Assembly (NCBI RefSeq): GCF_000024345.1
Contig: NC_013729.1
Coordinates: 4,588,001-4,652,000, forward strand
Reading direction: 5' to 3'
Origin: Kribbella flavida DSM 17836
Lineage (GTDB): Bacteria; Actinomycetota; Actinomycetes; Propionibacteriales; Kribbellaceae
Length of the DNA stretch: 64,000 bases
A program made the translations under genes and the position numbers. Positions 41,646 through 50,095 of this stretch are shown here, piece by piece (the stretch's first letter is position 1; each line of letters begins with the position of its first letter). The notes below the pieces were generated by a model. That model searched no databases. It was not told the origin of the DNA and was given only the letters and a program-made list of their open reading frames with translations.

Positions 41646-42857
41646 TCAGGGCAGGCGAACGTGGGACGGGTTGAGTGCGTCCACGCTCGGAACGCCGAGC
41701 AGAGCCATCGTGCGCCGGATCTCCTTGGTGAGGATGTCGGTGGCGCGTTCGACTCCGCGTTGGCCGCCCGCCATCAGCCCGTACAGGTATGCCCGGCCGA
41801 CCAGGCACGCGTCCGCGCCCAACGCCAGCGCTGCGACGATGTCCGCGCCGGTCATGATGCCGGTGTCGAGGTAGACCTCCGCGTCGGTGCCCACCGCCTC
41901 GCGCACGTCGGGCAGGATGCGCAGTGGCGTTGGTGCGCGGTCCAGCTGGCGGCCGCCGTGGTTGGAGAGCACGATCGCGTCGGCGCCGGCGTCGACCACC
42001 CGGCGAGCGTCTTCAACGGTCTGGATGCCCTTGACGATCAGTGGTCCGTCCCAGATCGAGCGGAGCCAGTTGAAGTCGTCGATGGTCATCGTCGGGTCGA
42101 ACAACTGGTCCAGGAGCTCTGCAACTGTGCCGTCCCAGCTCGACAGCGACGCGAAGGTCAATGGCCGAGTGGTCAGCAGGTTGGCCCACCAAGCAGGGTG
42201 CAGTGAGGCGTCCAGCACGGTCTTGGCGGTGAGCGACGGCGGGATGGTGAAGCCGTTCCGTACGTCGCGCAGGCGCGCGCCCGCGACCGGGACGTCGACG
42301 GTCAGCATCAGCGCCTCGTACCCGGCGGCTGCGGACCGCTTGACCAGGTCCTCCCCCGCGTCGCGGTCCTTCCACACGTACAGCTGGAACCACTTGCGCG
42401 CGTCGGGGCCGGCCGCGGCGACGTCCTCGATCGACGTCGTGCCCATGGTGGAGAGCGCGTACGGGATGCCGGCCTGCTGGGCGACCTTGACGACCGCGCT
42501 CTCGCCCTCGTGGTTCATCATCCGGGTGAAGCCGGTCGGCGCGAACGCGAACGGCAGCTCGGACCGCTTGCCCAGGATGTTCGTGCCCAGGTCGATCTCG
42601 GACACGTTGCGCAGGATCGACGGCTGCAGCTCCATCTCCGCGAACAGGCGGCGCGACCGCTGCAGGCTGATCTCGGACTCGGCCGCGCCGTCGGTGTAGT
42701 CGAACACCGAGCGCGGCGTACGGCGCTTGGCGATCGCACGCAGGTCCGCGATGGTGAGCGCTTTCTCCAGCCGGCGGTCGGTCGGGTTCAGCGTGACCGG
42801 CTTGGGGCGGAGCAGTGGCTTCAGCTCGGACCAGCGCGGCATCTGGCGTTCAGTCAT
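41646..42857 (-). CDS. lldD: FMN-dependent L-lactate dehydrogenase / alpha-hydroxy-acid oxidase
   Basis: 403 residues. FMN-dependent alpha-hydroxy-acid dehydrogenase barrel: FDYTDGAAESEISLQRSR near the N-terminus, FAPTGFTRMMNHEGE and STMGTTSIEDVA (FMN phosphate and Tyr/Ser contacts), QLYVWKDRD, TVDVPVAGARLRDVRNGF, and the catalytic His/Arg pair in LSNHGGRQLDRAPTPL, followed by YLDTGIMTGADIVAALALGADACLVGR. Oxidises L-lactate to pyruvate at the membrane, feeding the quinone pool. ATG at 42857. Divergent from a GntR/FadR regulator with two operators between them, the standard lldD-lldR layout. Confidence 0.94.
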   Translation of the reverse strand: MTERQMPRWSELKPLLRPKPVTLNPTDRRLEKALTIADLRAIAKRRTPRSVFDYTDGAAESEISLQRSRRLFAEMELQPSILRNVSEIDLGTNILGKRSELPFAFAPTGFTRMMNHEGESAVVKVAQQAGIPYALSTMGTTSIEDVAAAGPDARKWFQLYVWKDRDAGEDLVKRSAAAGYEALMLTVDVPVAGARLRDVRNGFTIPPSLTAKTVLDASLHPAWWANLLTTRPLTFASLSSWDGTVAELLDQLFDPTMTIDDFNWLRSIWDGPLIVKGIQTVEDARRVVDAGADAIVLSNHGGRQLDRAPTPLRILPDVREAVGTDAEVYLDTGIMTGADIVAALALGADACLVGRAYLYGLMAGGQRGVERATDILTKEIRRTMALLGVPSVDALNPSHVRLP

Positions 42858-42895
42858 CGGGACCTTCCTGGAACGACGCGGACGGGCTGGTTCCG

Positions 42896-42944
42896 CTGTG
42901 GTCGGACCACAGCATAGCTTGTGGTCCGACCACACAGCTAGACT
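42896..42944. promoter_or_regulatory. Two palindromic GntR/FadR operators between lldD and lldR
   Basis: CTGTGGTCGGACCACAG (42896-42912, perfect around a central G) and TGTGGTCCGACCACA (42920-42934, perfect around a central C) share the core TGGTCnGACCA and have centres 23 bp apart. TAGACT (42939-42944), six bases before the GTG at 42951, is the likely -10 of the regulator gene. Confidence 0.8.
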
Positions 42945-42950
42945 TTGGCT

Positions 42951-43685
42951 GTGAAGAACTACGAGCTGGTCCTCCAGCAGGTCGAGGCGGACCTGGCCGC
43001 CGGGCGTTTGCGGCTGGGCGGGAGATTGCCCGGGGAGCGCTCTCTGGCTGAGCAGCTCGGGATCAGCCGGCCGTCGGTACGCGAGGCGGTACGCGTGCTC
43101 GAGGCGCTCGGGGTGGTGCGGACAGCAACCGGGTCGGGCCCGGAAGCCGGGGCCGTGATCGTGGCGGAGCCGTCCGCACCGCTGACCGCGCTGTTGCGGT
43201 TGCACTTGGCAACCAGTCACCTGCCGATGCACGACATTGTGCAGACCCGTGTGCTGCTGGAGTCGTGGGCCGCACGCGAAGCCGCCGGGCAGTTCGCGGC
43301 GCAGGGCGCGGCCGATGGCGATGGCGCGCTGGCCGGCAAGCTGCGCGATGCTGAAGAGTTGCTGGGGCGGATGGATATGGAGGGGTTGTCGCCCGAGGAG
43401 TTCCACTTGCTGGATGCGGAGTTCCACGTGGCGCTCGCGGGGCTGGCCGGGAACGTGTTGGTCGCGGCGGTGATGAGTTCGTTGCGGTCGGCGATTCACG
43501 GGTACGTGCTGGCCGCGGTGCCGAACTTGCCCGACTGGGACGCAACGGCGGTTGGGCTTCGGGCTGAGCACCACGGGATCGTGGCGGCGATTCGCTCAGG
43601 GCAGGCGGATGCTGCGGCTCGGCTCGTGACGGATCACATCGAGGGGTTCTACCGGGCCGCGCGGCTGTCCTCGCCAGCCTGGTGA
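42951..43685 (+). CDS. lldR: GntR-family (FadR/FCD) regulator, probable LldR
   Basis: 244 residues from the GTG at 42951 (a TTG at 42945 is the alternative). N-terminal winged helix with the GntR signature LPGERSLAEQLGISRPSVREAVRVLEALGVV (about 24-54), and C-terminal FCD helical domain with metal/ligand residues in ETFHLLDAEFHVALAGLAG-like and AEHHGIVAAIRSGQADAAARLVTDHI segments. Divergent from lldD, with which it shares two palindromes; it is expected to release DNA on binding L-lactate. Leaderless start. Gene symbol assigned from context. Confidence 0.88.
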   Translation: MKNYELVLQQVEADLAAGRLRLGGRLPGERSLAEQLGISRPSVREAVRVLEALGVVRTATGSGPEAGAVIVAEPSAPLTALLRLHLATSHLPMHDIVQTRVLLESWAAREAAGQFAAQGAADGDGALAGKLRDAEELLGRMDMEGLSPEEFHLLDAEFHVALAGLAGNVLVAAVMSSLRSAIHGYVLAAVPNLPDWDATAVGLRAEHHGIVAAIRSGQADAAARLVTDHIEGFYRAARLSSPAW

Positions 43686-43710
43686 GAGCCGTTTCCCCTC
43701 TCAGAGAGCG

Positions 43711-44274
43711 CTATCTCGTAGCTGATCCCGCGATGAACGGGATCGGCAGCAGGCCGGGCATCGTGAAGTGCTCGATGTCGACGGAGGTGAAGCCTGCGGC
43801 GCGGAGGGCGGTTTCGATGTCGCGGGTCGGATCGCAGCCGCGGTCGAACCGTCGGGTGAACGGGGCAGCGACACGCTGCAACCTCCGCAGCCAGGCGCCC
43901 CCGGCCGCACCGACGTGCTCGAAGAAGACGAAACGTCCGCCGGGGCGCAGGACGCGACGGAGCTCGGTCAGAACGACGGTGAGGTCGTCCACCGAGCACA
44001 GGACGACGGTCGAGAGAGCCCCGTCGACGCTGGCGTCCGGCAAGGGGATCTGTTCGGCGTTGCCGTCGATGATTCGCCGCTTGCCTGCCGGCCCGACTCC
44101 CGATCGAGTGAGCGCGGCGCGGTCGCGGGGGTTGGGCTCCAGGCCGATCCAGGTGACGTCGTCGCGGAGGTAGGCGAAATTGGCGCCGGTCCCGGCACCG
44201 ATCTCCAGTACCTCGCCCGAGAGGGATCCGATCAGGCGCCGTTTCGCCTCTGGGTAGCCGCTCCAGCTCGCCAT
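43711..44274 (-). CDS. Class I SAM-dependent methyltransferase
   Basis: 187 residues, short but complete. Motif I VLEIGAGTGANFAYL (about 22-36), acidic end of strand 2 in IGLEPNP, motif II-like IPLPDASVDGALSTVVLCSV and post-motif LRRVLRPGGRFVFFEHV, as in methyltransferase domain 11 (UbiE/COQ5-like) proteins. ATG at 44274 with AAAGGG; an upstream in-frame ATG would add ten residues. Substrate unknown. Convergent with lldR; an AGAGAGCGCTATCT sequence spans its stop codon. Confidence 0.9.
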   Translation of the reverse strand: MASWSGYPEAKRRLIGSLSGEVLEIGAGTGANFAYLRDDVTWIGLEPNPRDRAALTRSGVGPAGKRRIIDGNAEQIPLPDASVDGALSTVVLCSVDDLTVVLTELRRVLRPGGRFVFFEHVGAAGGAWLRRLQRVAAPFTRRFDRGCDPTRDIETALRAAGFTSVDIEHFTMPGLLPIPFIAGSATR

Positions 44275-44318
44275 GTCCGTACCCTTTCCGCGAACGGCCA
44301 TCGTAGGTCGGCCCGGTG

Positions 44319-44753
44319 TCACGGTTCGCGGCGCTCGGTGGCAGAGAGCGCGGTCCGGCGGAGGCCGAGGATCACGACCGCGCCGACGACCAGGTGCAGG
44401 AGCGCCAGGCCGAGCTTGGAGCCGATGCCGATGCCGCCGGTCAGCGGACTGCCGAGGGACAGGACGCAGGCGATGACCGCGACGACGGTCCACGGCTTGC
44501 GGGCATTGGCGGTACGTCGTTCGAGCAGCGCGAGCAGCCCCCAGCCGGCGAAGGCCATGGCTGTGGCGGCAACGAAGACGGAGACACCGCTGACCTGGAT
44601 GGTGGCGGATCCCTGCTTGGCCTGGAAGTCGACTCCGGCGAGCGGTCCGAGGATCGCCCAGGTGGCCAGTGCGGCCGCGGACGTCACGGCCACGACAGCC
44701 AGTCGGCGACGGCCTGCGACTCGGACGATGGGCTTGTTCTTCGTGATGGTCAT
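44319..44753 (-). CDS. DUF6069-family integral membrane protein
   Basis: 144 residues with four membrane helices (AVVAVTSAAALATWAIL; VSVFVAATAMAFAGWGLLALL; TVVAVIACVLSLGSPL; GLALLHLVVGAVVILGL), the pattern of the actinobacterial DUF6069 family. Cytoplasmic basic N-terminus (KNKPIVRVAGRRR). ATG at 44753. Its 5' leader contains a perfect 9-bp hairpin, GTGCCGGCC (44775-44783) with 44792-44800. Role unknown; it lies 44 bases upstream of the methyltransferase gene on the same strand and may be co-transcribed. The rest of 44801-45000 holds only the kinase promoter. Confidence 0.8.
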   Translation of the reverse strand: MTITKNKPIVRVAGRRRLAVVAVTSAAALATWAILGPLAGVDFQAKQGSATIQVSGVSVFVAATAMAFAGWGLLALLERRTANARKPWTVVAVIACVLSLGSPLTGGIGIGSKLGLALLHLVVGAVVILGLRRTALSATERREP

Positions 44754-45000
44754 CTTGCAGCACCTTCCGTCGGGGTGCCGGCCTGGTGTTCGGCCGGCAC
44801 GTGGGTGTCAGCAGGTCGTGGACTCGATGGCCGAGGTGACCGCCGCACTGCGGTCCGCTTGCCGGCTGACTGCTCCAGCGTCACGGGAGAGCGCGTTCTC
44901 GGGCATCGGCCGCGCGGCTGCACCGCCCCGGCCGGAAGTCGGCCCGGGTTCGACTTTGGTCGGTAGCCGAGGTCTCGAGCGCCGACCTAGGCTCACCGCC

Positions 45001-46152
45001 ATGGATGCGACCTGCACCGCCCCGCCACGGCGGCGGCTCGCCGACGTGCTGGCGGTCAGCGTGATCGGTCTGTTTTCCGCCGCCACGATCGTTGGGCGGC
45101 AGTCCAGCCATGGTGAGAGCGATTGGCTCATCTTCGACGTGGTGGTCGGCATCGTTGCCGCCGGCTTGATCCTGCCGCTCGGCCGGCGGCCGGTGCCGTC
45201 GGCCCTGGTACTGGCCGCGCTCTCCACGCTCTCCCCCGCCGCGACCCCGCCGTCCACCATCGGCACGCTCACGGTGGCTCAGCGGCGTCCGCTGCGCATC
45301 GCGATACTGATCGCGCTCGCCGGAGTGGCTGGTCACCTGGTGCAGCGTCTGTTGAGACCCGTCGAGGGACTGAGCCTGCCGTGGTACGCCGTGCTGGACG
45401 TCGCCGTGCATGCCGCGTTGCTCGGTTGGGGCCAGTGGACACAGGCTCGGCGGGCCTTGGTCGGCTCGTTGCGAGAACGCGCTCTCCGGGCGGAGAACGA
45501 GCAGGGTCGCCGGGTCGCGGAGGCGCGCATGCTGGAGCGCACCAAGATGGCGCGGGAGATGCATGACGTACTCGCGCACCGGCTGTCGCTGCTGGCGACG
45601 TATGCGGGGGCGCTGGAGTACCGGCCCGACTCGTCGCCGGAGAAGCTGGCGCAGGCTGCCGGGGTGATCCGGGTCGGCGTGCATCAGGCTCTGGATGAGT
45701 TGCGCGAGGTGATCAGCGTGCTGCGCGACGGGGAGATCGAGGAGATGCCGGGCGGACGACCGCAGCCGACGTTCGAGGATTTGGCCGCGCTGGTCGAGGA
45801 ATCGCGTGAGGCGGGGACCGACGTCCGGTACGAGACGAGCGTCGGTCCGGTGGACTCGTTGCCGCCAGCAACCGGGCGTACGGCGTACCGGGTGGTGCAG
45901 GAGGGACTGACGAATGCGCGGAAGCATGCGGACGGGCAGCCGGTGAGGTTGGTGGTGCGCGGGCGGCCGGGTGACGGGCTGCGGATCGAGCTGACGAATC
46001 CTCGGAGTGACGGGGTGCCGCTGGCGCCAGGGAGCGGGACAGGGCTGGTGGGGTTGACGGAGCGCGTGCAGTTGGCCGGTGGGACGCTCGATCACGGGGT
46101 CACGGCGAGCGGCGAGTTCCGGTTGCACGCGGCGTTGCCGTGGCCGGGTTGA
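45001..46152 (+). CDS. Sensor histidine kinase, NarL-type
   Basis: 383 residues. Four to five membrane helices in 15-145, coiled-coil linker (RRALVGSLRERALRAENEQG), HisKA_3 with His188 (KMAREMHDVLAHRLSLL), HATPase with N-box VVQEGLTNARKHAD and G-box GSGTGLVGLTERVQLAGG. ATG at 45001, seven bases after a TAGGCT box (44988-44993), suggesting a leaderless mRNA. Its response regulator is the next gene at 46403, 250 bases on. Together with the ABC transporter at 48334-50086 this resembles the antibiotic- or envelope-stress modules of actinobacteria (inference). Confidence 0.93.
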   Translation: MDATCTAPPRRRLADVLAVSVIGLFSAATIVGRQSSHGESDWLIFDVVVGIVAAGLILPLGRRPVPSALVLAALSTLSPAATPPSTIGTLTVAQRRPLRIAILIALAGVAGHLVQRLLRPVEGLSLPWYAVLDVAVHAALLGWGQWTQARRALVGSLRERALRAENEQGRRVAEARMLERTKMAREMHDVLAHRLSLLATYAGALEYRPDSSPEKLAQAAGVIRVGVHQALDELREVISVLRDGEIEEMPGGRPQPTFEDLAALVEESREAGTDVRYETSVGPVDSLPPATGRTAYRVVQEGLTNARKHADGQPVRLVVRGRPGDGLRIELTNPRSDGVPLAPGSGTGLVGLTERVQLAGGTLDHGVTASGEFRLHAALPWPG

Positions 46153-46379
46153 GGTGCGGTGCCGAGCCGGTAGTCGCGCCGGCCGCGGTTGGCGAGCGAT
46201 GGCGGGCGTCGGTGACCTGGTCGGGCACGTGGGAGTGACGGGGAGCGCGATCTGCGCGGGTAACTGGAGTCGCCGGACCGGCGGGGGCGGCCGGGTGCGG
46301 CTCAGTTCACGGGCGACCCGGTGCGGCAGGCGGCGCGGGTGACGGGGTGGCGCGGGGTGGCGTAGTTACGGTGGCGGGC

Positions 46380-46406
46380 ATGGGTTTGCTTGGGGTGACC
46401 GGGTGA
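46380..46406 (+). CDS. Possible 8-codon leader peptide
   Basis: ATG at 46380 encodes MGLLGVTG and ends with a TGA at 46404-46406 that overlaps the GTG start of the response regulator (GTGA). This arrangement would couple regulator translation to the leader. No independent support. The rest of 46153-46402 is G-rich with no gene seen. Confidence 0.2.
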   Translation: MGLLGVTG

Positions 46407-47062
46407 GTGACGATGCGCCGATCCGGGTGCTGGTGGTGGACGACGACGCGCTGGTCCGGGCCAGTCTGGAGATGATGCTGGACGGGGCGCACGGGATCGC
46501 GGTGGTCGGGCAGGCGGCTGACGGGGACGAGGTGCCGGCGGCGGTCGACGCGCACTTCCCTGACCTGGTGCTGATGGACCTGCGCATGCCGCGGGTGGAC
46601 GGGATTGTGGCGACGCGGCGCGTGCGGGCGCGGAAGAACCCGCCGGAGGTGGTCGTGCTGACGACGTTCGACACCGACGAGAACGTGCTGCACGCCTTGC
46701 GGGCGGGGGCCAGCGGGTTCTTGCTGAAGGACACTCCCCCGGCCCAGATCGTGGAGGCGGTGCGGCGCGTGGCTGCTGGGGATCCGATCCTGTCGCCGGC
46801 GATCACCCGGCGGCTGATGGAGCGAGCGGCGACGCAGGCGGACGCACACACGCAGGCTCAGGAAGCGCTCTCTCGGTTGAGTCCGCGCGAGTACGACGTG
46901 ATGCTGGCGGTGGCACGTGGAAAGGCGAACGCGGAGATCGCGGCCGAGCTGTTCATGAGCGTGGCGACGGTGAAGGCGCACATCTCGCACATCCTCACCA
47001 AGCTGGAGGTCAGCAACCGGACCCAGATCGCCCTGCTGGCGCACGACGCCGGGCTCGCCTGA
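46403..47062 (+). CDS. NarL/LuxR-type response regulator
   Basis: 219 residues. Receiver domain with acidic triad Asp13-15, phospho-acceptor Asp59 (LVLMDLRMPRVDG), Thr in VLTTFDTDENV and Lys in FLLKDTPP. C-terminal LuxR-type helix-turn-helix (LSPREYDVMLAVARGKANAEIAAELFMSVATVKAHISHI), with Tyr in the usual second-Glu position of REREV. GTG at 46403. Partner of the kinase encoded upstream. 47063-47322 is a 260-base gap without a convincing gene. Confidence 0.93.
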   Translation: MSDDAPIRVLVVDDDALVRASLEMMLDGAHGIAVVGQAADGDEVPAAVDAHFPDLVLMDLRMPRVDGIVATRRVRARKNPPEVVVLTTFDTDENVLHALRAGASGFLLKDTPPAQIVEAVRRVAAGDPILSPAITRRLMERAATQADAHTQAQEALSRLSPREYDVMLAVARGKANAEIAAELFMSVATVKAHISHILTKLEVSNRTQIALLAHDAGLA

Positions 47063-47322
47063 GGTCGATCCCTCCCCGCTGACGTCGAGGCGCTGGAGCG
47101 AGTGCGGGTTCGACCGGACGCCGGGTGCTTGTGGCGGGCTGGTCCGGGAGTCTCCGCCGCCGTTCGGCGCGCCAGCCGGCGGACGTGCAGTACTCGTCGC
47201 CGTGCATGGTCGAGCGAATCAGGGACATCGCCTTCTCGCCCGCTGCCAGTCGGGCCGGCGCGGTCTGCACGGCGACTCCCGGGCTATCGGGAACTGAGCT
47301 GGCAGTGCTCTAGCGTGGGCGC

Positions 47323-47988
47323 ATGATTCGGGTGTTGCTGGCGGATGACCAGGCGTTGGTACGGGCCGGGTTCCGGTCGTTGCTGAACGCCGAGGACGAC
47401 ATCACGGTGATCGGTGAGGTGTCCGACGGCGCCCAGGCGGTCGAGGTCGCGCGAGCCGAGAAGCCGGACGTCGTACTGATGGACATCCGGATGCCGGGCA
47501 CGGACGGGTTGGAGGCGACGCGGCAGATCGGGGCCGAGGAAGCGCTCTCCGATGTTCACGTCGTGATCCTGACGACGTTCGACCTGGACGAGTACGTGTT
47601 CGAGGCGCTGCGGGTCGGTGCCAGCGGATTCCTGGTCAAGGACACCGAGCCGGTTGAGTTGCTGCAGGCGGTGCGCGTGGTTGCGCGGGGTGATGCGTTG
47701 CTGTCGCCTGGGGTGACGCGGCGGTTGGTGGCGGAGTTCGCGACGCGGAGCCGGCAGCCGCACGCGAGCAAGGAACTGGATGTGCTGACCGAGCGGGAGC
47801 GCGAAATCGTCGCGCTGGTCGGCGAAGGGTTGTCGAACGACGAGATCGCGGCCCGGCTGGTGCTGAGCCCGGCGACGGCGAAGACTCACGTCAGCCGGGC
47901 GATGGTGAAGCTCGGGGTGCGGGACAGGGCGCAACTGGTCGTGGTCGCCTACCAGACCGGATTGGTGCGGCCAGGCTGGCTGGGCTGA
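47323..47988 (+). CDS. NarL/LuxR-type response regulator without adjacent kinase
   Basis: 221 residues. Receiver with Asp8/Asp9, phospho-acceptor Asp54 (VVLMDIRMPGTDG), Thr in ILTTFDLDEYV and Lys in FLVKDTEP; C-terminal helix-turn-helix LTEREREIVALVGEGLSNDEIAARLVLSPATAKTHVSRAM. ATG at 47323, six bases after TAGCGT (47311-47316), so probably leaderless and separately transcribed from the regulator upstream. Either it shares the kinase at 45001 or pairs with the lone kinase at 40488. The ABC transporter genes downstream are natural targets. Confidence 0.92.
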   Translation: MIRVLLADDQALVRAGFRSLLNAEDDITVIGEVSDGAQAVEVARAEKPDVVLMDIRMPGTDGLEATRQIGAEEALSDVHVVILTTFDLDEYVFEALRVGASGFLVKDTEPVELLQAVRVVARGDALLSPGVTRRLVAEFATRSRQPHASKELDVLTEREREIVALVGEGLSNDEIAARLVLSPATAKTHVSRAMVKLGVRDRAQLVVVAYQTGLVRPGWLG

Positions 47989-48333
47989 CCGCCGCACTGA
48001 ACGATTGGGTGGCGTCTCATCCCGAAACCCCGCACCAGGACCGCCACCCACTCCGCCGCGTCGGCGGGCTCCCGGCATTTCTGCGGTTGGTGGCCGCCGG
48101 GCGCTTTCTACGGATCGCCCCGGGCGCCTACCGCACCCGATCGATCAGCGCATCGCTCTGGTCCCGGGTATCGGTGGCCGCCGCGCGCCTTCATGGGTCA
48201 TGCCCCGGCCGCTTCTCCGATCGGTGGCCGTCCGCTAGGCGGTCCATCGGCAGCAGGTACTCCCCTGGCGGTAGTTCGGGTGACTCCTGCTGGGCGACGC
48301 GGGAGCAGAGGCCGAGGCGGCACTGTCAGGGGT
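47989..48333 (+). other. Gap with a possible decayed AbiEi-like antitoxin fragment
   Basis: No intact gene. One frame from about 48009 reads FLRLVAAGRFLRIAPGAYRT and then LWSRVSVAAARLHG, which resembles the winged-helix G-x-L-x-R-x-x-x-G-x-Y motif of AbiEi-type antitoxins, but it then loses similarity. Treated as a possible remnant only. The ABC gene promoter must lie in the last ~60 bases. Confidence 0.2.
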
Positions 48334-49251
48334 ATGAACATGACAGCTGCTCCGCCGGTTCAGGTGCAGGGCCTGACCAAACGTTACGGCGAAACCCTGG
48401 CAGTCGATGGTGTCGATCTGATCGTTCGGCCGGGTGAGGTGTACGGGTTCCTCGGGCCGAACGGGGCCGGCAAGACCACGACCTTGCGCATCCTGACCGG
48501 GCTGATCGCGCCGACGAGTGGCAGGGTCGAGGTGCTCGGCGGGTCGCCGGGACAGGCACAGGTGCTGGCGCGGACCGGGTCGATGATCGAGTCGCCCGCC
48601 TTCTACCCGTACCTGTCCGGCCTGGACAACCTGCGGCTGCTCGCCGAGTACGCCGAAGTGCCGCGTACCCGGGTTCGTGAGGTGCTCGAGCTGGTGGATC
48701 TCGCCGGTCGGGCGAAGGACCGGTTCTCGACCTACTCGCTCGGCATGAAGCAGCGGCTCGGGGTCGCGGCGGCGTTGCTCAAGGACCCGGAGCTGGTGAT
48801 CCTCGACGAACCGACCAACGGGCTGGATCCGGCCGGGATGCGGGACATGCGCCGGCTGATCCGCGAGCTCGGCTCCGAGGGACGAACCGTGGTGCTGTCC
48901 AGCCATCTGCTGGGCGAGGTCCAGCAGGTCTGCGATCGGGTCGGCATCATCAACGGCGGCCGGATGGTCGCCGAGCACGACGTCGAGGAGCTGCGTGGTC
49001 AGCAGGAGCTGGTGATCCGGGCGAGACCGCTGGAGAGCGCTCACTCGGTTCTCCGGGAGGTTCTCGGCGCGGAGGCTGTGCACCTGTACGACGACACGGT
49101 GCGCGCGAAGGTCGCGCCGGACCGGGCGGCCGAGCTCAACCGGCTGCTGGTCGAAGCCGGCATCGCGGTGTCGGAGCTGCGCAGTACGGAGAGAGCGCTC
49201 GAGGACGTCTTCTTCGAGCTGACGACGGAGGAGAAGACTAATGCTGGGTAG
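48334..49251 (+). CDS. ABC transporter ATP-binding protein
   Basis: 305 residues. Walker A GPNGAGKTTTLRIL (about 41), Q-loop region IESPAFYPYLSGLDNL, signature YSLGMKQRLGVAAALL, Walker B LVILDEPTNGLD, H-loop LSSHLLGEVQQV, then a C-terminal extension (RARPLESAHSVLREVL...) typical of DrrA/CcmA-like exporter ATPases. ATG at 48334, or 48340. It overlaps the permease gene by 11 bases, so translation is coupled. Likely an exporter of a lipid, peptide or antibiotic under control of the neighbouring response regulators. Confidence 0.93.
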   Translation: MNMTAAPPVQVQGLTKRYGETLAVDGVDLIVRPGEVYGFLGPNGAGKTTTLRILTGLIAPTSGRVEVLGGSPGQAQVLARTGSMIESPAFYPYLSGLDNLRLLAEYAEVPRTRVREVLELVDLAGRAKDRFSTYSLGMKQRLGVAAALLKDPELVILDEPTNGLDPAGMRDMRRLIRELGSEGRTVVLSSHLLGEVQQVCDRVGIINGGRMVAEHDVEELRGQQELVIRARPLESAHSVLREVLGAEAVHLYDDTVRAKVAPDRAAELNRLLVEAGIAVSELRSTERALEDVFFELTTEEKTNAG

Positions 49252-50086
49252 CTATCGAGCCGAGTTGCTCAAGCTGCGCAAGCGATCGGCCGTCTGGGTG
49301 CTGTTCGGCGCCGGGCTCGTGCTCAGCCTCATCTTCGGCTACCTGTTGCCCTACCTCGGCTACGTCACCGGGGACGACAATCCGCAGACCGACGGCGTCC
49401 CGCGTTCGGAGGTCCTGCGCGGGATGCTGCCGGAGCGCGTGCTGGACAACACGATCGGCGGGTTCCCGGTGTTCGCGGGAGCGCTCTCCCTGGTTCTCGG
49501 CGCGATCGTGATCGGAGCGGAGTACACCTGGGGCACGTTGAAGACCGTACTGACCCAGCGGCCCGGTCGGATCTCTGTGCTGGGTGGACAGCTCCTCGGC
49601 CTGTTCACGATGCTCGCCGTCTGGGTGCTGGGAATCTTCGCCGCCTCTGCGCTGTGCAGCATCGGCGTCGCGGCGGCCGAGAACGGGACGATGAACTGGC
49701 CCGGGCCGTTCGACATTCTCCAGGGGTTGGCCGGCGGATGGTTGGTGCTGGCGATGTGGTGCCTGGCCGGGGCGGTGCTGGCCGTTGCCTTCCGCAACGT
49801 CGCACTGCCGATCGGCCTCGGCGTGGTCTGGATCCTCGGTGTCGAGGCGCTGCTGGCGGGTGTGGCGAGCAGCCTGCTGCCGGACCTGGAGGTGCTGTCG
49901 GACGCGTTGCCCGGGGCCAACGCCGGCGCGCTGGTGTTCAGCGTGACCGGGATGGTCGCCGCCGATGCGCCGCCGGGCGTCCGCGACGCGGTCGGCGGAG
50001 ATCGCGCTCTCCTGACGTTGCTCGCCTACAGCCTGGTCTTCATCGTCCTGGCGGCGCTGACCACCCGCCGACGCGACATCGTGTGA
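49241..50086 (+). CDS. ABC transporter permease (ABC-2 type)
   Basis: 281 residues, six membrane helices, beginning MLGSYRAELLKLRKRSAVWVLF, the amphipathic start of ABC-2 permeases of the NatB/BcrB type. A large extracellular loop (about 40-75, TGDDNPQTDGVPRSEVLRGM) separates TM1 and TM2. The segment IGAEYTWGTLKTVLTQRPGR is the cytoplasmic coupling helix (E-x-x-x-G-T/x-K-T-x-L). ATG at 49241 inside the end of the ATPase gene. Partner of the ATPase. Confidence 0.92.
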   Translation: MLGSYRAELLKLRKRSAVWVLFGAGLVLSLIFGYLLPYLGYVTGDDNPQTDGVPRSEVLRGMLPERVLDNTIGGFPVFAGALSLVLGAIVIGAEYTWGTLKTVLTQRPGRISVLGGQLLGLFTMLAVWVLGIFAASALCSIGVAAAENGTMNWPGPFDILQGLAGGWLVLAMWCLAGAVLAVAFRNVALPIGLGVVWILGVEALLAGVASSLLPDLEVLSDALPGANAGALVFSVTGMVAADAPPGVRDAVGGDRALLTLLAYSLVFIVLAALTTRRRDIV

Positions 50087-50095
50087 GAGGGCAGG

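Noticed and set aside
44940-47120. GGTTCGA-like words that might mark tRNA T-arms (44947, 47107)
   Set aside because: No cloverleaf can be built around them; no acceptor or anticodon stems.
47010-47270. Minus-strand small frame beginning MSLIRSTMHGDEYC upstream of the response regulator
   Set aside because: There is a purine-rich stretch before the ATG, but the product becomes Arg/Pro-rich and overlaps the 3' end of the upstream regulator. Not enough support.
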